A DNA stretch of 39,453 bases. Origin: Echinostoma caproni. Taxonomy: Eukaryota > Platyhelminthes > Trematoda > Plagiorchiida > Echinostomatidae. Every line of letters starts with the position of its first letter. Position 1 is the first letter of the stretch. Under the pieces are notes generated by a model. That model worked only from the letters and a program-made list of their open reading frames with translations. It was not told the DNA's origin and did not search any database. The position numbers were made by a program, and so were the translations under genes. Shown one piece after another: positions 1-12,118 of this stretch. Where the stretch lies: positions 3,391-42,843 of the forward strand of contig UZAN01040684.1 of assembly GCA_900618425.1 (NCBI GenBank). Direction: 5' to 3'.

Positions 1-5
1 ATATA

Positions 6-20
6 TGTGTGTGTGTGTGT
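6..20. repeat. (TG)n microsatellite at window edge
   Basis: A short TG dinucleotide run follows an ATATAT start. It may extend beyond the left edge of the window. It is ordinary simple repeat with no sign of function. Confidence 0.75.
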
Positions 21-1898
21 TTACGGGTCTTGGATAGCGCACGACAAACCGGTTTCCATAGGCCCGTGAAAACGACACTTCCGACGCCGGAACTTTACCA
101 GACAATAAGAAAAGATAACTGAGTGTGACTTTAGTTTGAGCATTCCATGTCAGTTGGGGTATTGTTCTGTATGTAATTTGTAATGCATCTCCGTTGCTGC
201 AAAGTCGGCGTCTTTTATGCAGGCGGGTAAGTGTCGCTCCACCAACACCCCTAATGTATAGCTGGTATTCGCCTAAATTTGTCCGTGTTCTTTCACCTAC
301 AGTGAAGTAAACTTTCAGTGGATCACAACTTTGCTATTTTACATCGATTTGCCTGTGAGGCTGATGGCTTAAAGGCAAGTATCGCTTGTGAATGCACACG
401 GATGTGTGAGTCCTTAGGTGCATGAGAAGCTGAGTAACTACCGTTTGGGACTACAATCATACAAATAATAACGAGGGTGAATATCCTGTGCAAATGCAGT
501 CACTCAGGAAGACAATTCTATGGCTAACAATAGAAAGCCGACTGAGCATGGAGGTCCGATAAGGATAGATCACACTCGATGGTGATGATAATAGCTTTCG
601 TGGTCGAATAAACCTGAACTAATTTCGAGTAATCAGTAGTTAGCTCTGCATCTCTAGACAGTCGGAGAACCCTTAATACTAGCGTCAGATATCCAATGGT
701 GGCTCTGGTTAGGCGCTTACACCTTTGAGATCGGATCGACGGGAGGAGATTACCGGTTTCCCGAATGATCCTCTTCTATTTGTGTAGACATTACATACAC
801 CACAAATGTTTATACTACCATTAACGATCACAAAAGCAATGTATCTCCACTGTCTATTTGAACCACTTTCCTCTGAATAAAGCTCCAAATGTAAAGGTTA
901 TTGCAATAAAAAAAGTGGAACGGAGCAATTGAAGACGACTTCCGAACAATCTCTGTGTGGGTCCGTAAGGACAAAACTAGAATTCCGTGGATTTAGAGTC
1001 CAAAGTTAACTGGATGAACTCGAAGTTTTAAGGTTGACCAGTTAAAGACTAGAATTGTCACAAGTCACTGATAGTGAAGATATTGTTGGAATTATACGAA
1101 CGGAATCAAAGAAATCTACCGATATACTGAAAAATAGCCCCATTTACCTGAGCGAACGCGGAACATCAACCGTTTCCAAGTCACAAATGAGAGCCTCAGC
1201 ATTTTCACAAAACTAATTTTTCTTCTTCATCCCAATTTCCGCGAGAAGGTCAAAGAATATACTTGGCCTGTTATTACTGGTGCCTACCGAGCTATCCTGC
1301 GTGCACCGCCTGACGGTATACCATTTAGCTTGTGGATCATATCTTGACTAAGCTATCCGTGCCATTTTGTACCGCAGTGAATTAAGATCTCCTGCTAACC
1401 CGAACGCTGTCATTTGGATCGAATTGCCAGTATCTGTGGGCATGGTTGGTTGCCTCTGCGTCCATCAAACGTTCACGCGTCCCTGATATCACGATGTTAG
1501 AAGAGCGCAATACACGAGATCCCGGCTAATGTTCTCTTTACGTACTACACACATTGATCGGAATTAACTAATCTAATCTAGCTAACTAATTAACTAAATC
1601 GTGGCTAGATGATTTCCGCGGTAGACACATTTATGCTCGTATGTATCCAGACAGTAGGGAAAATTCGAAATGATCACTTTCGTTTCCATAATTGTTTGTA
1701 ATGTAGTTGCTTTTGTTGTGGTCGTCCTCGGTGGGATGTGCGCAATAATCAGTAGAGGTAGGAAATAACTTGGTAATAAAATATCGTCACAACCTGTTAT
1801 GCACATTTCCAAACACCCGTTTGGCAATGCTAGTCTGCAGTGACATAAGGATCTAAAAATTACTTGAAATGCACCGAACTTAATAATGTGCATCACCT
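21..1898. other. Unannotated stretch, no gene seen
   Basis: No open frame with protein-like content, no tRNA or rRNA signature and no transposon coding remnant is visible on either strand. A short AT-rich stretch near 1562-1592 repeats TAACTAAT-like words. I see nothing else to annotate. Confidence 0.5.
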
Positions 1899-1900
1899 GC

Positions 1901-1919
1901 TCTGTCTGTCTGTCTGTCT
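1901..1919. repeat. (TCTG)n microsatellite
   Basis: Between four and five perfect TCTG units. The same unit forms the much longer array at 10118-10182, so this motif is a recurrent simple repeat of the region. Confidence 0.75.
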
Positions 1920-2478
1920 ATCTTTGTCGACCGTTTAGAGATTTTGCTTGACCTTAGTATACGTAAATAAACTAATTTCGTCTGGGAAGCGACAGTTTGT
2001 ATGCGTATATGGATGAGTGAACGGTTGGATGAGGGTGGGTGGTCGAGTAATCACAGTACACCTTCTCAGTGCTCGCCTCTAAACCTATTCGATCACAACC
2101 ATAGCCTTTGACCACCATATTCGCCTAGTGAGGTCGTTTTTATATTATTCCACTAATGCGATTTGTCTGCTTCCCAGTTTGCGTGTGTCGCAGCTTCGAG
2201 ACTAGACGAGATACTGGACAAATGGCGTTGACAATCTGTACGGTCTGTGGGTAAATCACTTACGAGTGGATTGACATTTGGGAGCAATACCACTAGTTCT
2301 CAGACTGCACTCAATGCTTTCCTCCCGGAGCGAAGAATGGGCCCGATTAGATGAAGCGGTAGGGGGCCGATGGGAGTGGCTTTGCAGCCGGAGAAAGAGG
2401 TGAGCAGACAGTAAGTCAGCTTTGCCAACTGCGTGCACAATCGGGTTGAGTAGTAACTGTTATACACACTGGTATATG

Positions 2479-2504
2479 CACACACACACACGCTCACACA
2501 CACA
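2479..2504. repeat. (CA)n microsatellite, interrupted
   Basis: A CA run is broken once by a CGCT interruption. It lies inside a somewhat GC-richer stretch of about 2290-2900, where several overlapping open frames occur on both strands without any recognisable protein. Confidence 0.7.
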
Positions 2505-5500
2505 TGCTTTCGTTTGTCATACACCAAAACCCCCGCGTGGGAAAAACCGATACTGGTTCACGTACACGAACAGATGTATGTATATATGGTTATGAGGGGT
2601 ATAGTGACAAAAAGCTGAGCGTATGTTCGCATTGTGAAGATGATTGCTGTTCAAGTCACATTTTCGCTCGCTCGCGAGCATCACGACGCACCAACTGACA
2701 ATTTCGGTCGAAATGAGAGTCAGTATGGCGTGGGCTGTTCTGGCAAATGACATCTGAGACGTTGAGGGAGGCCATGAAACGGGCAGATGGCATGCGGACG
2801 AGCACGGCGGTGGGACAAGAGTAGGATACGTTGTGCATAGAGTGAGATAGCGGCAGTTACGCCAGTTGCAATTTGGCGTGGTGGGGGAAAGGAACAAATA
2901 CACAAAGCACTCGAACCTTTATAACAGGGCGCATAATTAATATCGGTAATGTGTGTGTGTGCCTGCGTGTCATTCGCCTTGAGTGTCATCGAGGTTTTTA
3001 TCTGAAAACAGTTTGGAGCCGAACGAATTGTAATTTATGAAGCTATTTTCCGATGCGGCAGGGACGGGGTGGAATGCATACAGAGGAATTCACGGATTAC
3101 ATAAAAATTTAAACTGAAGAAAGAAAAAATAAAAATAAAGGATCCTCCTTGGTCATATCATTTGGTTCAGACAGAGTTGTTTGAAACATGCCATGTAGAG
3201 AAAGAGTTGTGCCATACTTTTGTCTTTTGTATTGTAACAACATAGCATTCGTTTTCCAAGTCCAGGTTTTTAAATGGAATCTCATAAACACCATGGCAAC
3301 ACAAAAGCTCAACGTTATTGAAGACTACAGACTCATAATTTTAACGTTTATCTCGCGACAAAAACAGAGGAAGAAAGCAGACGGGTAGTTATTTTTCTGA
3401 ACGTTCTCTTCAAGGCCGAATTGGCAATGGAGGATACACTCGTTCAGTGGAATGAGCAGAAATTTAGCCCGAACATTAGCCTTAAACCTATCGCCTCATA
3501 AAACATCAATCTGTATTGAACCAACACACCTCTGGTAATACTGATAAGTGTGATACAAAAGAGAACAGCGTACACACTTTCGATATTTTATAAAATATTC
3601 TAAATTGATATACTCTGTTCGAGTGCATTGGCAAACTCATTGGGTTTCTCAGTTTTATTGAGGGTCATTTCTCATAAATTACAACAAAAGTGGATCCGAT
3701 ATGAACAATAATCGCGGATGGTTGTGGACATTATTAAAACCCCAGTTGATGTGATCGAATACACTTGTTAGAATCGGTACATATCAGTCGTGAGCAAATT
3801 AATTTGGCTCCAACAACACCAAATTGGTGATCCAGATAGCAGCAAATGGAAAAAACCACATGATTCTTCTCCCCCACCCCCACCCAGATGCGAAACACTG
3901 AGAGTCTACATTTAATGCTTAATGTTTAGAAATTTATCTTTTTGTTTGTCCACGTCGTTTACCACCATCAGTTTGAAATGATTGAATTCCATAGCTTTTC
4001 AAATTAAGGTCTTTCTTACTTAAGCATGAGGATAATTCGAATTCATAACTATCTCTTTTGGTGACAAGCTGATGTAACGTCGATTCGAGTTGGGATGTAC
4101 CACTACTTCCAGTCCCAGTTATTCTATACTGCTCACAGCACTACGGTACACCTAAGACTGGCCCCCAAATATCATTCAGTCAATCGGCTGAACGAAGGCG
4201 TTCCTCACACATTTGTCCGGTGGAGTGGCCGAGATCATCTGAGCAAATTGTGACCATATCACAGCAGTGCATGCATGTAAGCACTTCACAAACCCTGAGT
4301 CCTAGATGGTGCGTTGCCTGTCTACCATTATCCGCATTTCCGAACTATTAGTACTGCAACCGCATACCTACCAAAATGTAGTGTCACCCACTGAACACAT
4401 TCAATGATATATCTTTCTACAATGCCTTAATTCTGATTGGGATGTTTGTACTGTACTGCAACTACAACCAAAGCTGTCCCCGCTGATGGGCACCCCTATA
4501 TAAGAAAGTCAGACAGATCGGTGCATCAATTCCGGCTTAGATGCATGCACTGTTATGATGATGCCATAGTTTGTCCGTCACAGCATCGTGCGCGGAGCAC
4601 TTTTGATTAGCGCTGTTTGACTGAGTGATCTTTGAGCATCCATTATCAGACATGTCGTATAAGACTCGTGTGAGTTTCGACTGCGGCAATCTAAGTCTTC
4701 CAAAGATCGCATGACTCAAAGTCTTGAATGAAAATTTTACATCGTTCTGTTTATGTTCCTCCGAGGAATTGGACTAATCGTTACCAGCGCAGCGAAGCAG
4801 CTGAATCGTCTGCACTAGTGTGTCGATCAGGCTTTCCCGTTGCTTGTATATAATGAAAAACGATGCCATAGAATTTTCATCGTTCATGTATTTATATATA
4901 CTGACAAAGATAGCAGCCGCTTTTTTCCGTGAAGGACGTCATGATAGATCCTTGAAGAGACTATTAACAATACCGTAAAAATTGTAATTTCCATAGAATA
5001 GCTGCATCCAGTTATTGACATCACGATTTCCCTGATTTGAATACCTAACCTTACACGAGCAAGGTTTTTGTGAATAAACTGGCCGAGACAAGAGCTTACG
5101 TAATCATGCAGCCTATCTCTCTCACACACACACGCACTCTACACACTATGTCACTATTTACCAAAGCATATGTTACTAATAATAACCACCATTTACTCAC
5201 AGGTTCAATTCGCATGTACTTCGAGGGTTAGAATTCGGCAGACGATAAAGAAACAAATATTCGATCGCGTCCCCCTCAGTCACTTGCTTATAATTAGAGT
5301 TGTGTGCCGCGTCATTCAGTCTCGTGGCCGATACACTTTTCCAGTCCTCTGGCCCGGTAAAACATGATGACTCGGTAGTGATTTGAGTAGATCCCGAGAA
5401 GTTCAACCGAGGACCAGAACTTAAATCATTTTGCTTTGACCTCCTACCGGAAAGCGAAACCGAATTCCGATCTGCAAAGCAAACAGTTAGAAATAACAGT

Positions 5501-5750
5501 TCGATTATTGAAACAAATGTATATAAATATCAGAACACGAGTTGTAGGCGAACATATGTTTTCGGTGAGTTCCTTATCAAGCCAGTACAATCACATTTAT
5601 GTGAGAAAATAACGGGAAAGTGCTGTGTTGGGGTCAAACAGTCGAGGTCAGATAATTATAGCAAAGGGGTGGGGTATGTACACATTTGTCACTCGTTCTC
5701 ATGTTTAGATAAGAACGTGTTACGGAAGCGCTGATAATTGATTTGCGTCA
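2505..5750. other. Unannotated stretch, no gene seen
   Basis: Open frames here are short and overlap on opposite strands. The longest, minus 2903-2517, is Cys/His/Pro-rich, ends in repeat-like sequence and shows no family signature. A minor CA tract lies at 5123-5133 and a C-rich tract near 3871-3885. No transposon coding remnant or structural RNA was recognised. Confidence 0.45.
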
Positions 5751-5756
5751 TCACAA

Positions 5757-6470
5757 CGCACATGCGTGATGTTGTCCGCTTTGGGCCAGTGAAGTTTTAA
5801 GTTGCTGAACAAGTGTTTTTTGAGCACACAATTCTGGCTTCAACAAGCGGATGATAATTACCTCGGCCGTTGCTAGCTTTTTAATTCGAACAGCCTTGGA
5901 TTTGTGTTGTGGGACGCGATAAATGATGGTGAAAGACAAATAAGTATCCACCCTATGTCCAGTTGCAACCAAGTGTGCAACAATGGAACTGAAATAACTC
6001 CGATTCTTCCGTGTCTAAGCCAAGCGGGTTGATGTTCCTTGATGCGCTTAGATAGCTGCTTGTCGTACGACCCACATAAGTGGCACCACAGGTGCACTTG
6101 AATTGGTAGATGGGCACTGACGAGGTCAACATAGGCAAATTATCCTTGTTTTGACATCGGATGACGGGTGATGTTGAGAACACGTATCTAAGTTTTGCAG
6201 CATCGAACGTTGTTTTGACTGCCGCACTCAGGACTCTACTAACCCTTTCCGCTGCTGGATCTCCTTTGATGATCAAAGTCTTTTTCTCAGCTCTATCTGC
6301 AACAACCTGTTTCATTCTTTCAGACCAGTTGCGATTGATGAACATTTCCGGGTAGCCATTTTCTGACTGCGTCTTTCGCGCAACTGCTAATTCTATTTCT
6401 AAAGTGTCTTCTGAGCAGATGCATCTTGCTCTGCACAGAAGACAGCGCACTAGGCGTCTGTGCTCTCCTG
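5757..6470 (-). mobile_element. Penelope-like retroelement, 5'-truncated 3' part
   Basis: Reading from about 6470 down to 5757 on the minus strand gives the C-terminal region of a Penelope-like element (PLE) polyprotein. The order is: a leading segment LVRCLLCRAR and ICSEDTLEIEL; a linker with ENGYPEMFINRN; a stretch ending in IYQFKCTCGATYVGRTT; then QLSKRIKEHQPAWLRHGR; then VAHLVATGHRVD and LATAEVIIIRLLKPELC. This matches the known PLE layout in which a GIY-YIG endonuclease follows the reverse transcriptase. No reverse-transcriptase core is found upstream: the matching frame hits a stop near 6493 and similarity ends there, so the copy is 5'-truncated. Three reading-frame shifts show it is dead. 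Assignment to PLE is firm from the motif series. Flatworm origin is my recollection of similar fluke sequences. Confidence 0.88.
5780..6130 (-). pseudogene. GIY-YIG endonuclease domain remnant of the PLE
   Basis: This is the nuclease part of the PLE described at 5757-6470, which in intact elements nicks the target DNA for reverse transcription. The minus-strand frame carries the Cys pair CTCG and the TYVGRT motif, the PLE counterpart of the YIG half of GIY-YIG. Frame is lost near 6063, where one base change in length separates GRT from KQLSKRIKEH. It shifts again near 5987, between the RHGRIG segment and IVAHLVATGH, and a third time near 5797, just before the terminal L-W-P motif. The conserved residues on either side of each shift are still recognisable, which suggests moderate age rather than an ancient relic. 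No functional product is expected. Confidence 0.85.
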
Positions 6471-6479
6471 GCGCTTTCT

Positions 6480-9400
6480 TGTTTTGTGTGTGTTAAACTG
6501 TTACTCTTTCTCTCGCCCTTCGACATGTGGTTCCTAATACAAAGTGCATTATACACTCTCGTCAATTTATATCTTTATCTCGAAACAATATTGGAAATAA
6601 TAAGATTTCAAAGTAACTGAACAGTGTAGTTAGTTTACAATTGAAAAGATGTTTGGGACAAATGCGCTTTATTCGAAAAAAGTACGCATGGGTGATACAA
6701 CTGCAAACGAAAGACAATCGACGTGTGAACGATGTGCCAAGTGAAGACTGTCATACGCCAGTAATTGTCTTTTAATACTGTACATCAAATTCTTCAAACG
6801 TTTCCCTTTTAGCTCTTACAGGCTCTTCAAAAGGAAAATAACTTCATGAATATGGCTAAAATCTTACTCCAAAAGATACAATAAAGTCCGAGGTTCGGTA
6901 TGAAACAGCCATTTATTAGCCAAATAGAACACGTAAAATTTGGTGATAGGCTGAGAAATGGAACAATGCAAACCATGAAGTTACTCACATACGATGTCCT
7001 ATGAGCTTTCCCGGTTTGACCTGCTTAATGGATGTAGTATTAGAATAAATCAGTCTCCACATTTATGTCTCTGACCTCGCTCATCAACATTTCGATTCTT
7101 TCTCGTGATCAAGCAATATGCACAACATATGATCAATGTTCACATTTATTCATCGATTTGCGTTTTGCATTGCATCAGATTATGTGAAGCTCATAATACC
7201 GCTACTCTACGTCATATTTTTCAATCCCCGCTAATTGGCATGAACTGACTGAACTACGTGATTGGGGTAGTTTAGTTTCATTTTCGTTTCTAACGCTGGT
7301 ATTCGGCTTTCGCATTTAGAGATTCGGTAGGGATAATTCGTCTCTCTAGTTATATAACAATGATCACCCAGACTTTTGAACTCAATCCACTAATTCAAAG
7401 GTATTTTACCGGAGTTCACCACCACCAACTACGAATTCGACTGTCAAGCCTCACATACCATGGGGTTGCACACTAAGTAGCTAAGTAGAAAAGTAGTCAC
7501 ATCTTTCCTTTTGTTCAGATAAATGCAAGTATTCGATACCGCTTATTCTATCCAATAAACTGCGTGATTGATCCATTTTGGCTGTAGTTGGTGAGAACCA
7601 CTCGGTGAGAACTCACCAGAAGTCCAATAACGGAATTTCATTCTAGCAGCAAACGCACGTGGACCGCAAATACAAATCTCGGAAACAAAATGAAATACGC
7701 TCAAGGTCACATCGTGAACTCATCCATCATGGAATCTACTCGTAGACTGCGAACACAATTGAGTTCATTTGCTACCCTTTTCACTCGTCACACTGTCTGT
7801 GTTTAACTTCTCGAGCAAGAGGGCACTCCGGGCTAGTGAAACTCAGTAGAGTAGGCGCACATTCGCAGTGGAATGAGGTACACCTAAAACAGCCACTATG
7901 AAAATGAACACAAAATATACCTTTTTAGTTTGAGGTGTCCCGACATTGGTGCACTGGCCACGAAGTATAAGAATAACGTAGATTGATACCGGGATACCTT
8001 GAATTGAGGAAATACAGAACGGGTTAAATAAATTCCACGCAAAGTATGCACAGATAGATAAAACACTGAGTTGATCAATACACGTGAAGTCAACGGAAGA
8101 TCTGATCCGTCAAGTATGGTTCGATTAGAGTAAGCTACCACCACTTACACCAACGACTTGCTGCGGCCTGGTTTGATGTCCCACTGCAGGATGTCTCTCT
8201 GTTCGGGGTTGCGGTCATAAGAGGCGAAATGGATGACGCTACCTCATGGAACAGAACTTGACCACTGCTAAACGTGCTCACCTTAGTCAGGTGAGCGGCT
8301 GGGTGGGGAATTACAATACATCTGGATAACGTAAAGAAAGAGTCCCCGTGAGATGACAGCACTCACACTCAAGATTAAATGACAACGCTTTGTCAAACAC
8401 TACAAACTAATGACCGAACTGAATGCTTATGAGCTCACAGGTTGACACAAGTTTCGATAAATTTGATGCCTGTACCGGGTGTGCTATTCCGGAGGACTTG
8501 TCAAATGATTCAAGCAAAAAGGGATTTTTCTCGCTAGATTGTTGACTATCACAGAACCGTCCAACTAAGGACCGCAAACAGAACAAAATTACCGAATAAG
8601 TTTGAAGCCCATTCACAAAGACTTGAGGAACGAATTGAAGCAGTGATCCCCTAGTATGTGGATTTGGAAAAAAGTTCACAAAGACCTGACAACACGATAA
8701 GCGAGATATTTTGTGGAACAAAAATTTCTGTTTTGTTGCATTTTACTTGTTCGTTTAATTGGATAATTTGTTCGCAACAATTGCATCACATAAGTTGAGG
8801 TGATATTCTCAACGCGTGTGCTCTGACGCAATTCTGTGTCCGTCCGGTTGCGTGTAGAGACTAATTCCTCATTGAATTATTCTCATCTCAGTTCAACGTT
8901 GAGTTGATCTTAAAGGGATTTTCATCCCTCCGAAGTAGGAACAATGGACTAAATTGGCCAAGCAGAAAATTCATAAATGAACCGGAAGATTAGGTTGTTA
9001 TCACATCATCAGCACTAAAGGTGCCATCATGAAAAGACATGTGCAAACATTTTTTACAATGAACCGACTTAGACTCAGGTACTTATCGAACACAATGTCA
9101 ATTATCATTGAAATGCAAATTGTCCATGCGATCGAAAATTATCCAAGTCTGTTTACATTCAAATTATGATTTTTGTCGAATTAATTCATTAGAAAGATCG
9201 AGGATTTTAGTTCATGAGGAAAGGGACAACAAAACACAACAAAACGAGAGATACGGTGTACGTGTCTATTGCAAATCATTGGATTTTGATGTAAATCGAT
9301 TTCTTGCTATTTCGTGTGAAAGCGCACTCTTCTTTTCCAGCAGATTTCGAATGAGGAACTACTGCTTAGTACTGAACCAATCGGCCGAAGCTATTTTATA

Positions 9401-10050
9401 CATTTAACTTCGGTCTAACCCGAATGCATTATCATATCAATGTACCCAGGAATTTCACAATTCACTGACCTTTAGATGGTGGACACTGGGACGTGAGTTT
9501 TGCATTTTTATTTATGCAACCACTTTGGTCAAACGCATTATTGCAACTCCCTCAAAAAGATGTGCCCATTACAGATTGAAAAATTTCCTCGCCTTGATCT
9601 TCAGAGATACACTCATACCTGTATTCCGTTGTGTTTAACGAGCTTTTGTTGATTCTACGGAACAAAATTACCGTTTGTGGTGCGCACTTCTGTTGATTTA
9701 TGTGTCTTGGTTTTCCAAGAGCTTTGATTCCGATTTGTGCATATGTATGTGGTCAGCATTTCGCTCTTTGAGACGGTGTCGGGAGGAATGCGATTCGGCA
9801 CAGTTCATTGAAAAACTAATAGGGAACACAGGGCATCTGGCCAATAGGGTGGTCTACAGCCAATCGAATTAACAGGCATATGCAAATGTGATTCCGGATT
9901 GGACAGTTCAAGTGTTTATCGGCTTTCGATTTCAAATTCATGATATCGAAAGTGAAATCGGGAATTGAAGTCGTGAACTAACTGTGAAAATACAGATTCC
10001 GTGTTACCTGAACTTCATTAATTTTCCAACGTGAGTTAACCTACTCATGC
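6480..10050. other. Unannotated stretch, no gene seen
   Basis: About 3.5 kb with no recognisable gene or transposon coding remnant. The minus frame 8721-8407 is the longest. It contains an internal repeat of the word QVFVN and acceptor-like sequence but no family signature. A 7 bp hairpin (GCTCACC/GGTGAGC) lies at 8276-8296, and a short direct repeat of GGTGAGAAC occurs near 7588-7610. Nothing here supports a gene call. Confidence 0.45.
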
Positions 10051-10051
10051 A

Positions 10052-10115
10052 TCAGTGAGTCAGTCAGTGAGTCAGTCAGCTGCAGTCAGTCAGTCAGTGA
10101 ATCAGTCATTCAGTG
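10052..10115. repeat. Degenerate (TCAG)n tetranucleotide array
   Basis: Imperfect TCAG/AGTC units with several point interruptions (GTGAG, CTGCAG, GAATCAG). It directly abuts the perfect TCTG array. The two units differ by one base, so they probably share an origin. Confidence 0.8.
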
Positions 10116-10117
10116 TA

Positions 10118-10182
<65 letters not shown>
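10118..10182. repeat. Perfect (TCTG)16 microsatellite
   Basis: Sixteen uninterrupted TCTG units plus one base. The run is followed by a TGCGTGTGTGT tail and further TCTG fragments to about 10210. The open frames across it on both strands (repeating SVCL and RQTD) are artefacts of a stop-free repeat, not genes. Confidence 0.95.
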
Positions 10183-10210
10183 ATGCGTGTGTGTCTGTAC
10201 TTCTGTCTGT

Positions 10211-11405
10211 TTTTTCGATGTTTTTTAGCATATATGTTTGTGTATATGCATTCATATATACTTATGTGCTTCCTTTTCCCAATTTGCTCACGCATAATGT
10301 TTGTTCCTTTTATTTGCCAATACTTTTTATGTGGGTCATTTTAGTCGTTGATGTTCCCATTGGCCTACTTTAATTTTCGGAATAATCAATAAACTGAACT
10401 CATTCGCGATTCCTCTCTTATCGACAAAACAGTAGCACTGAAGAGAGAGAGATTCAGTCCAGATTCGATGATGAGTTCAGGCGTATCGAAACGGTGACGA
10501 GAATATGCGTGCTTTTTCTCAACGCCAAAGAGTGACTCACATGTACGGACATGTTTCATAAATCCATTGTCGCTTACCAGATCTCAGTGTGACTATAACT
10601 ATTTCCATCTTCGTACTCCATCCACAATAATTGGTGATTCATGCTAAGTGAGATATTTTGTCAGCTTCCTCTGTATTTCACTCGGTTTCGTCTCAGCCCG
10701 TCCGTTTGGTGGTGCAGCAGCGGTTTTTATTTGAAAGATCAGAAGCAATCATGTCAACCACCAAATGGGTGATGATGATGATGGCGATTCAGATGATGTG
10801 GCTTTTCTTGCCGGTTTAGTCTTAACCAAAGTTATGAGCACATGCTTTCTACTTTCCAGCGCATTGTGCTATTTCTGCGCATCGTCGTGAACCAATGCGA
10901 ATCGGTTAGTTTGAAAAGCCATAGCCAATCGGCTCGGATCGAGCAATCTTATGACCCAAATTTGTAATTTCGCGACTCAAACACTTTCTCACTGAGGTCC
11001 CCCTTACCTTGTTCATATGGTGGTTTCAGAAACACGTAATCGATTTCTTAGTTAGGTCAATATTACCCACACATATTAATTATGGTAAGCGAACGAAAAC
11101 GCTTTGCATTATCTGAGTTTTATTACATTTGCTGATCGGGATTCTGATTCACTAATTGCAGTAGGTGAGACAGAATATGGTGCATTACCACCTGAATTTC
11201 TTTATCCCGATTGGATTTTGCATTGATAAATAATCACGTTTATTCATGATTTACTAACACAAAAACAAATCCGTGAAAATTTTGAGATCTGGGCAATCGA
11301 AAAAGTCATTTCCGTGTACATCCAGGAGCACATACGTAGTTGAGTATGACAGTTTTGTAAACAACGGTGTTGATTGTTGTTTTTGTAGCTCGGGTGGTAT
11401 AATAT
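10211..11405. other. Unannotated stretch, no gene seen
   Basis: No gene recognised. It contains a short GAT run near 10772-10786. A 14 nt word close to CGTAGTTGAGTATG at about 11334-11347 recurs at 11568-11581, just outside the right arm of the inverted repeat. Confidence 0.45.
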
Positions 11406-11482
11406 GATGTTCAGTTGTTCGCCGAGCTTGGCAATTGTATTGCAAACGTTTCATCACCAATCGAGGTGACATTCTCAATGCA
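11406..11482 (+). repeat. Left arm of 77 bp perfect inverted repeat
   Basis: This 77 bp arm is the exact reverse complement of 11492-11568 with no mismatch by base-by-base comparison. The loop between the arms, 11483-11491, is only 9 nt. Complementarity stops abruptly at both ends of the arms. Open frames crossing this region are split by the repeat and carry no known protein motif, so I do not call a gene in it. Possible origins are a fold-back/MITE-like element, a local inverted duplication by template switching, or an assembly or library artefact. Confidence 0.97.
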
Positions 11483-11491
11483 GTAACTGGG

Positions 11492-11568
11492 TGCATTGAG
11501 AATGTCACCTCGATTGGTGATGAAACGTTTGCAATACAATTGCCAAGCTCGGCGAACAACTGAACATC
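11492..11568 (-). repeat. Right arm of 77 bp perfect inverted repeat
   Basis: Exact reverse complement of 11406-11482. If transcribed on either strand, the unit would form a 77 bp uninterrupted RNA hairpin with a 9 nt loop. No clear target-site duplication flanks the pair: the left flank reads AATAT and the right flank reads GTAGT. Confidence 0.97.
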
Positions 11569-12009
11569 GTAGTTGAGTGTGTCTGCTTTGACGGCCACGT
11601 ATTCTTCACAAATACAGATTTATCATACAAATTTGATGTACTTCTCCCCACTGGAAAGCTTTGCTGACTGTGTACAGCTACCTCATTGTAGTTATTATTT
11701 AGTAGTGCATCAACCGAATGCACTAGTATTTCACGTCAGACGCGATCCCGAACGGTATCAAAGTGGGCTCTTTGGTGTCAAAGCTGCCATAGAACTGTTC
11801 CCGGTTTGCATCAAATCGTTCAATGATGGCGGAAATCCACTTCAGGGATGAGCCGATGTACTTTTTGATTTCAAATGCGCCATTTGTTCTGCTTCTCTCT
11901 TTTTTCATTTAGATCCATATTCACCACGTCTGTTCATATTTTTCTCTCCACATCCACATTGGATCTAGCATCCTTCCTAGGAATCAGCGGCATTGTATAC
12001 GGATCAAAT

Positions 12010-12075
12010 CCACTGGGATTCGAACCCCGGCACAAGGGGCTGTGAATGTGACCTGTTAGCCATTGAGGTAATCCG
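12010..12075 (-). repeat. tRNA-derived SINE head
   Basis: On the minus strand an A box (TACCTCAATGG, 12070-12060) is followed at tRNA spacing by a perfect B box (GGTTCGAATCC, 12026-12016). These are the two internal RNA polymerase III promoter elements. It is not a working tRNA gene: the bases that should form the acceptor stem (ATCGGAT against the sequence after the T arm) do not pair. A SINE body probably continues toward about 11940, but no poly-A or repeated tail fixes the end. Confidence 0.6.
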
Positions 12076-12118
12076 ATCTAACCTGTGAAATATCACTCGA
12101 CTATCAAATCAAATGATA

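Noticed and set aside
2517..2903. 128-codon minus frame
   Set aside because: Overlaps other open frames on both strands, has low-quality content, and a rough stop-frequency calculation gives about one such ORF by chance in 39 kb.
8407..8721. 104-codon minus frame with repeated QVFVN word
   Set aside because: No family recognised and length not exceptional. Splice-like words alone do not support a call.
10110..10373. Open frames on both strands encoding repeated SVCL and RQTD peptides
   Set aside because: They are produced by the stop-free TCTG array and have no independent coding evidence.
11254..11851. Frames of 72-114 codons around the inverted repeat
   Set aside because: Their apparent similarity to one another comes from the palindrome being read on both strands. 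No known motif outside the arms.
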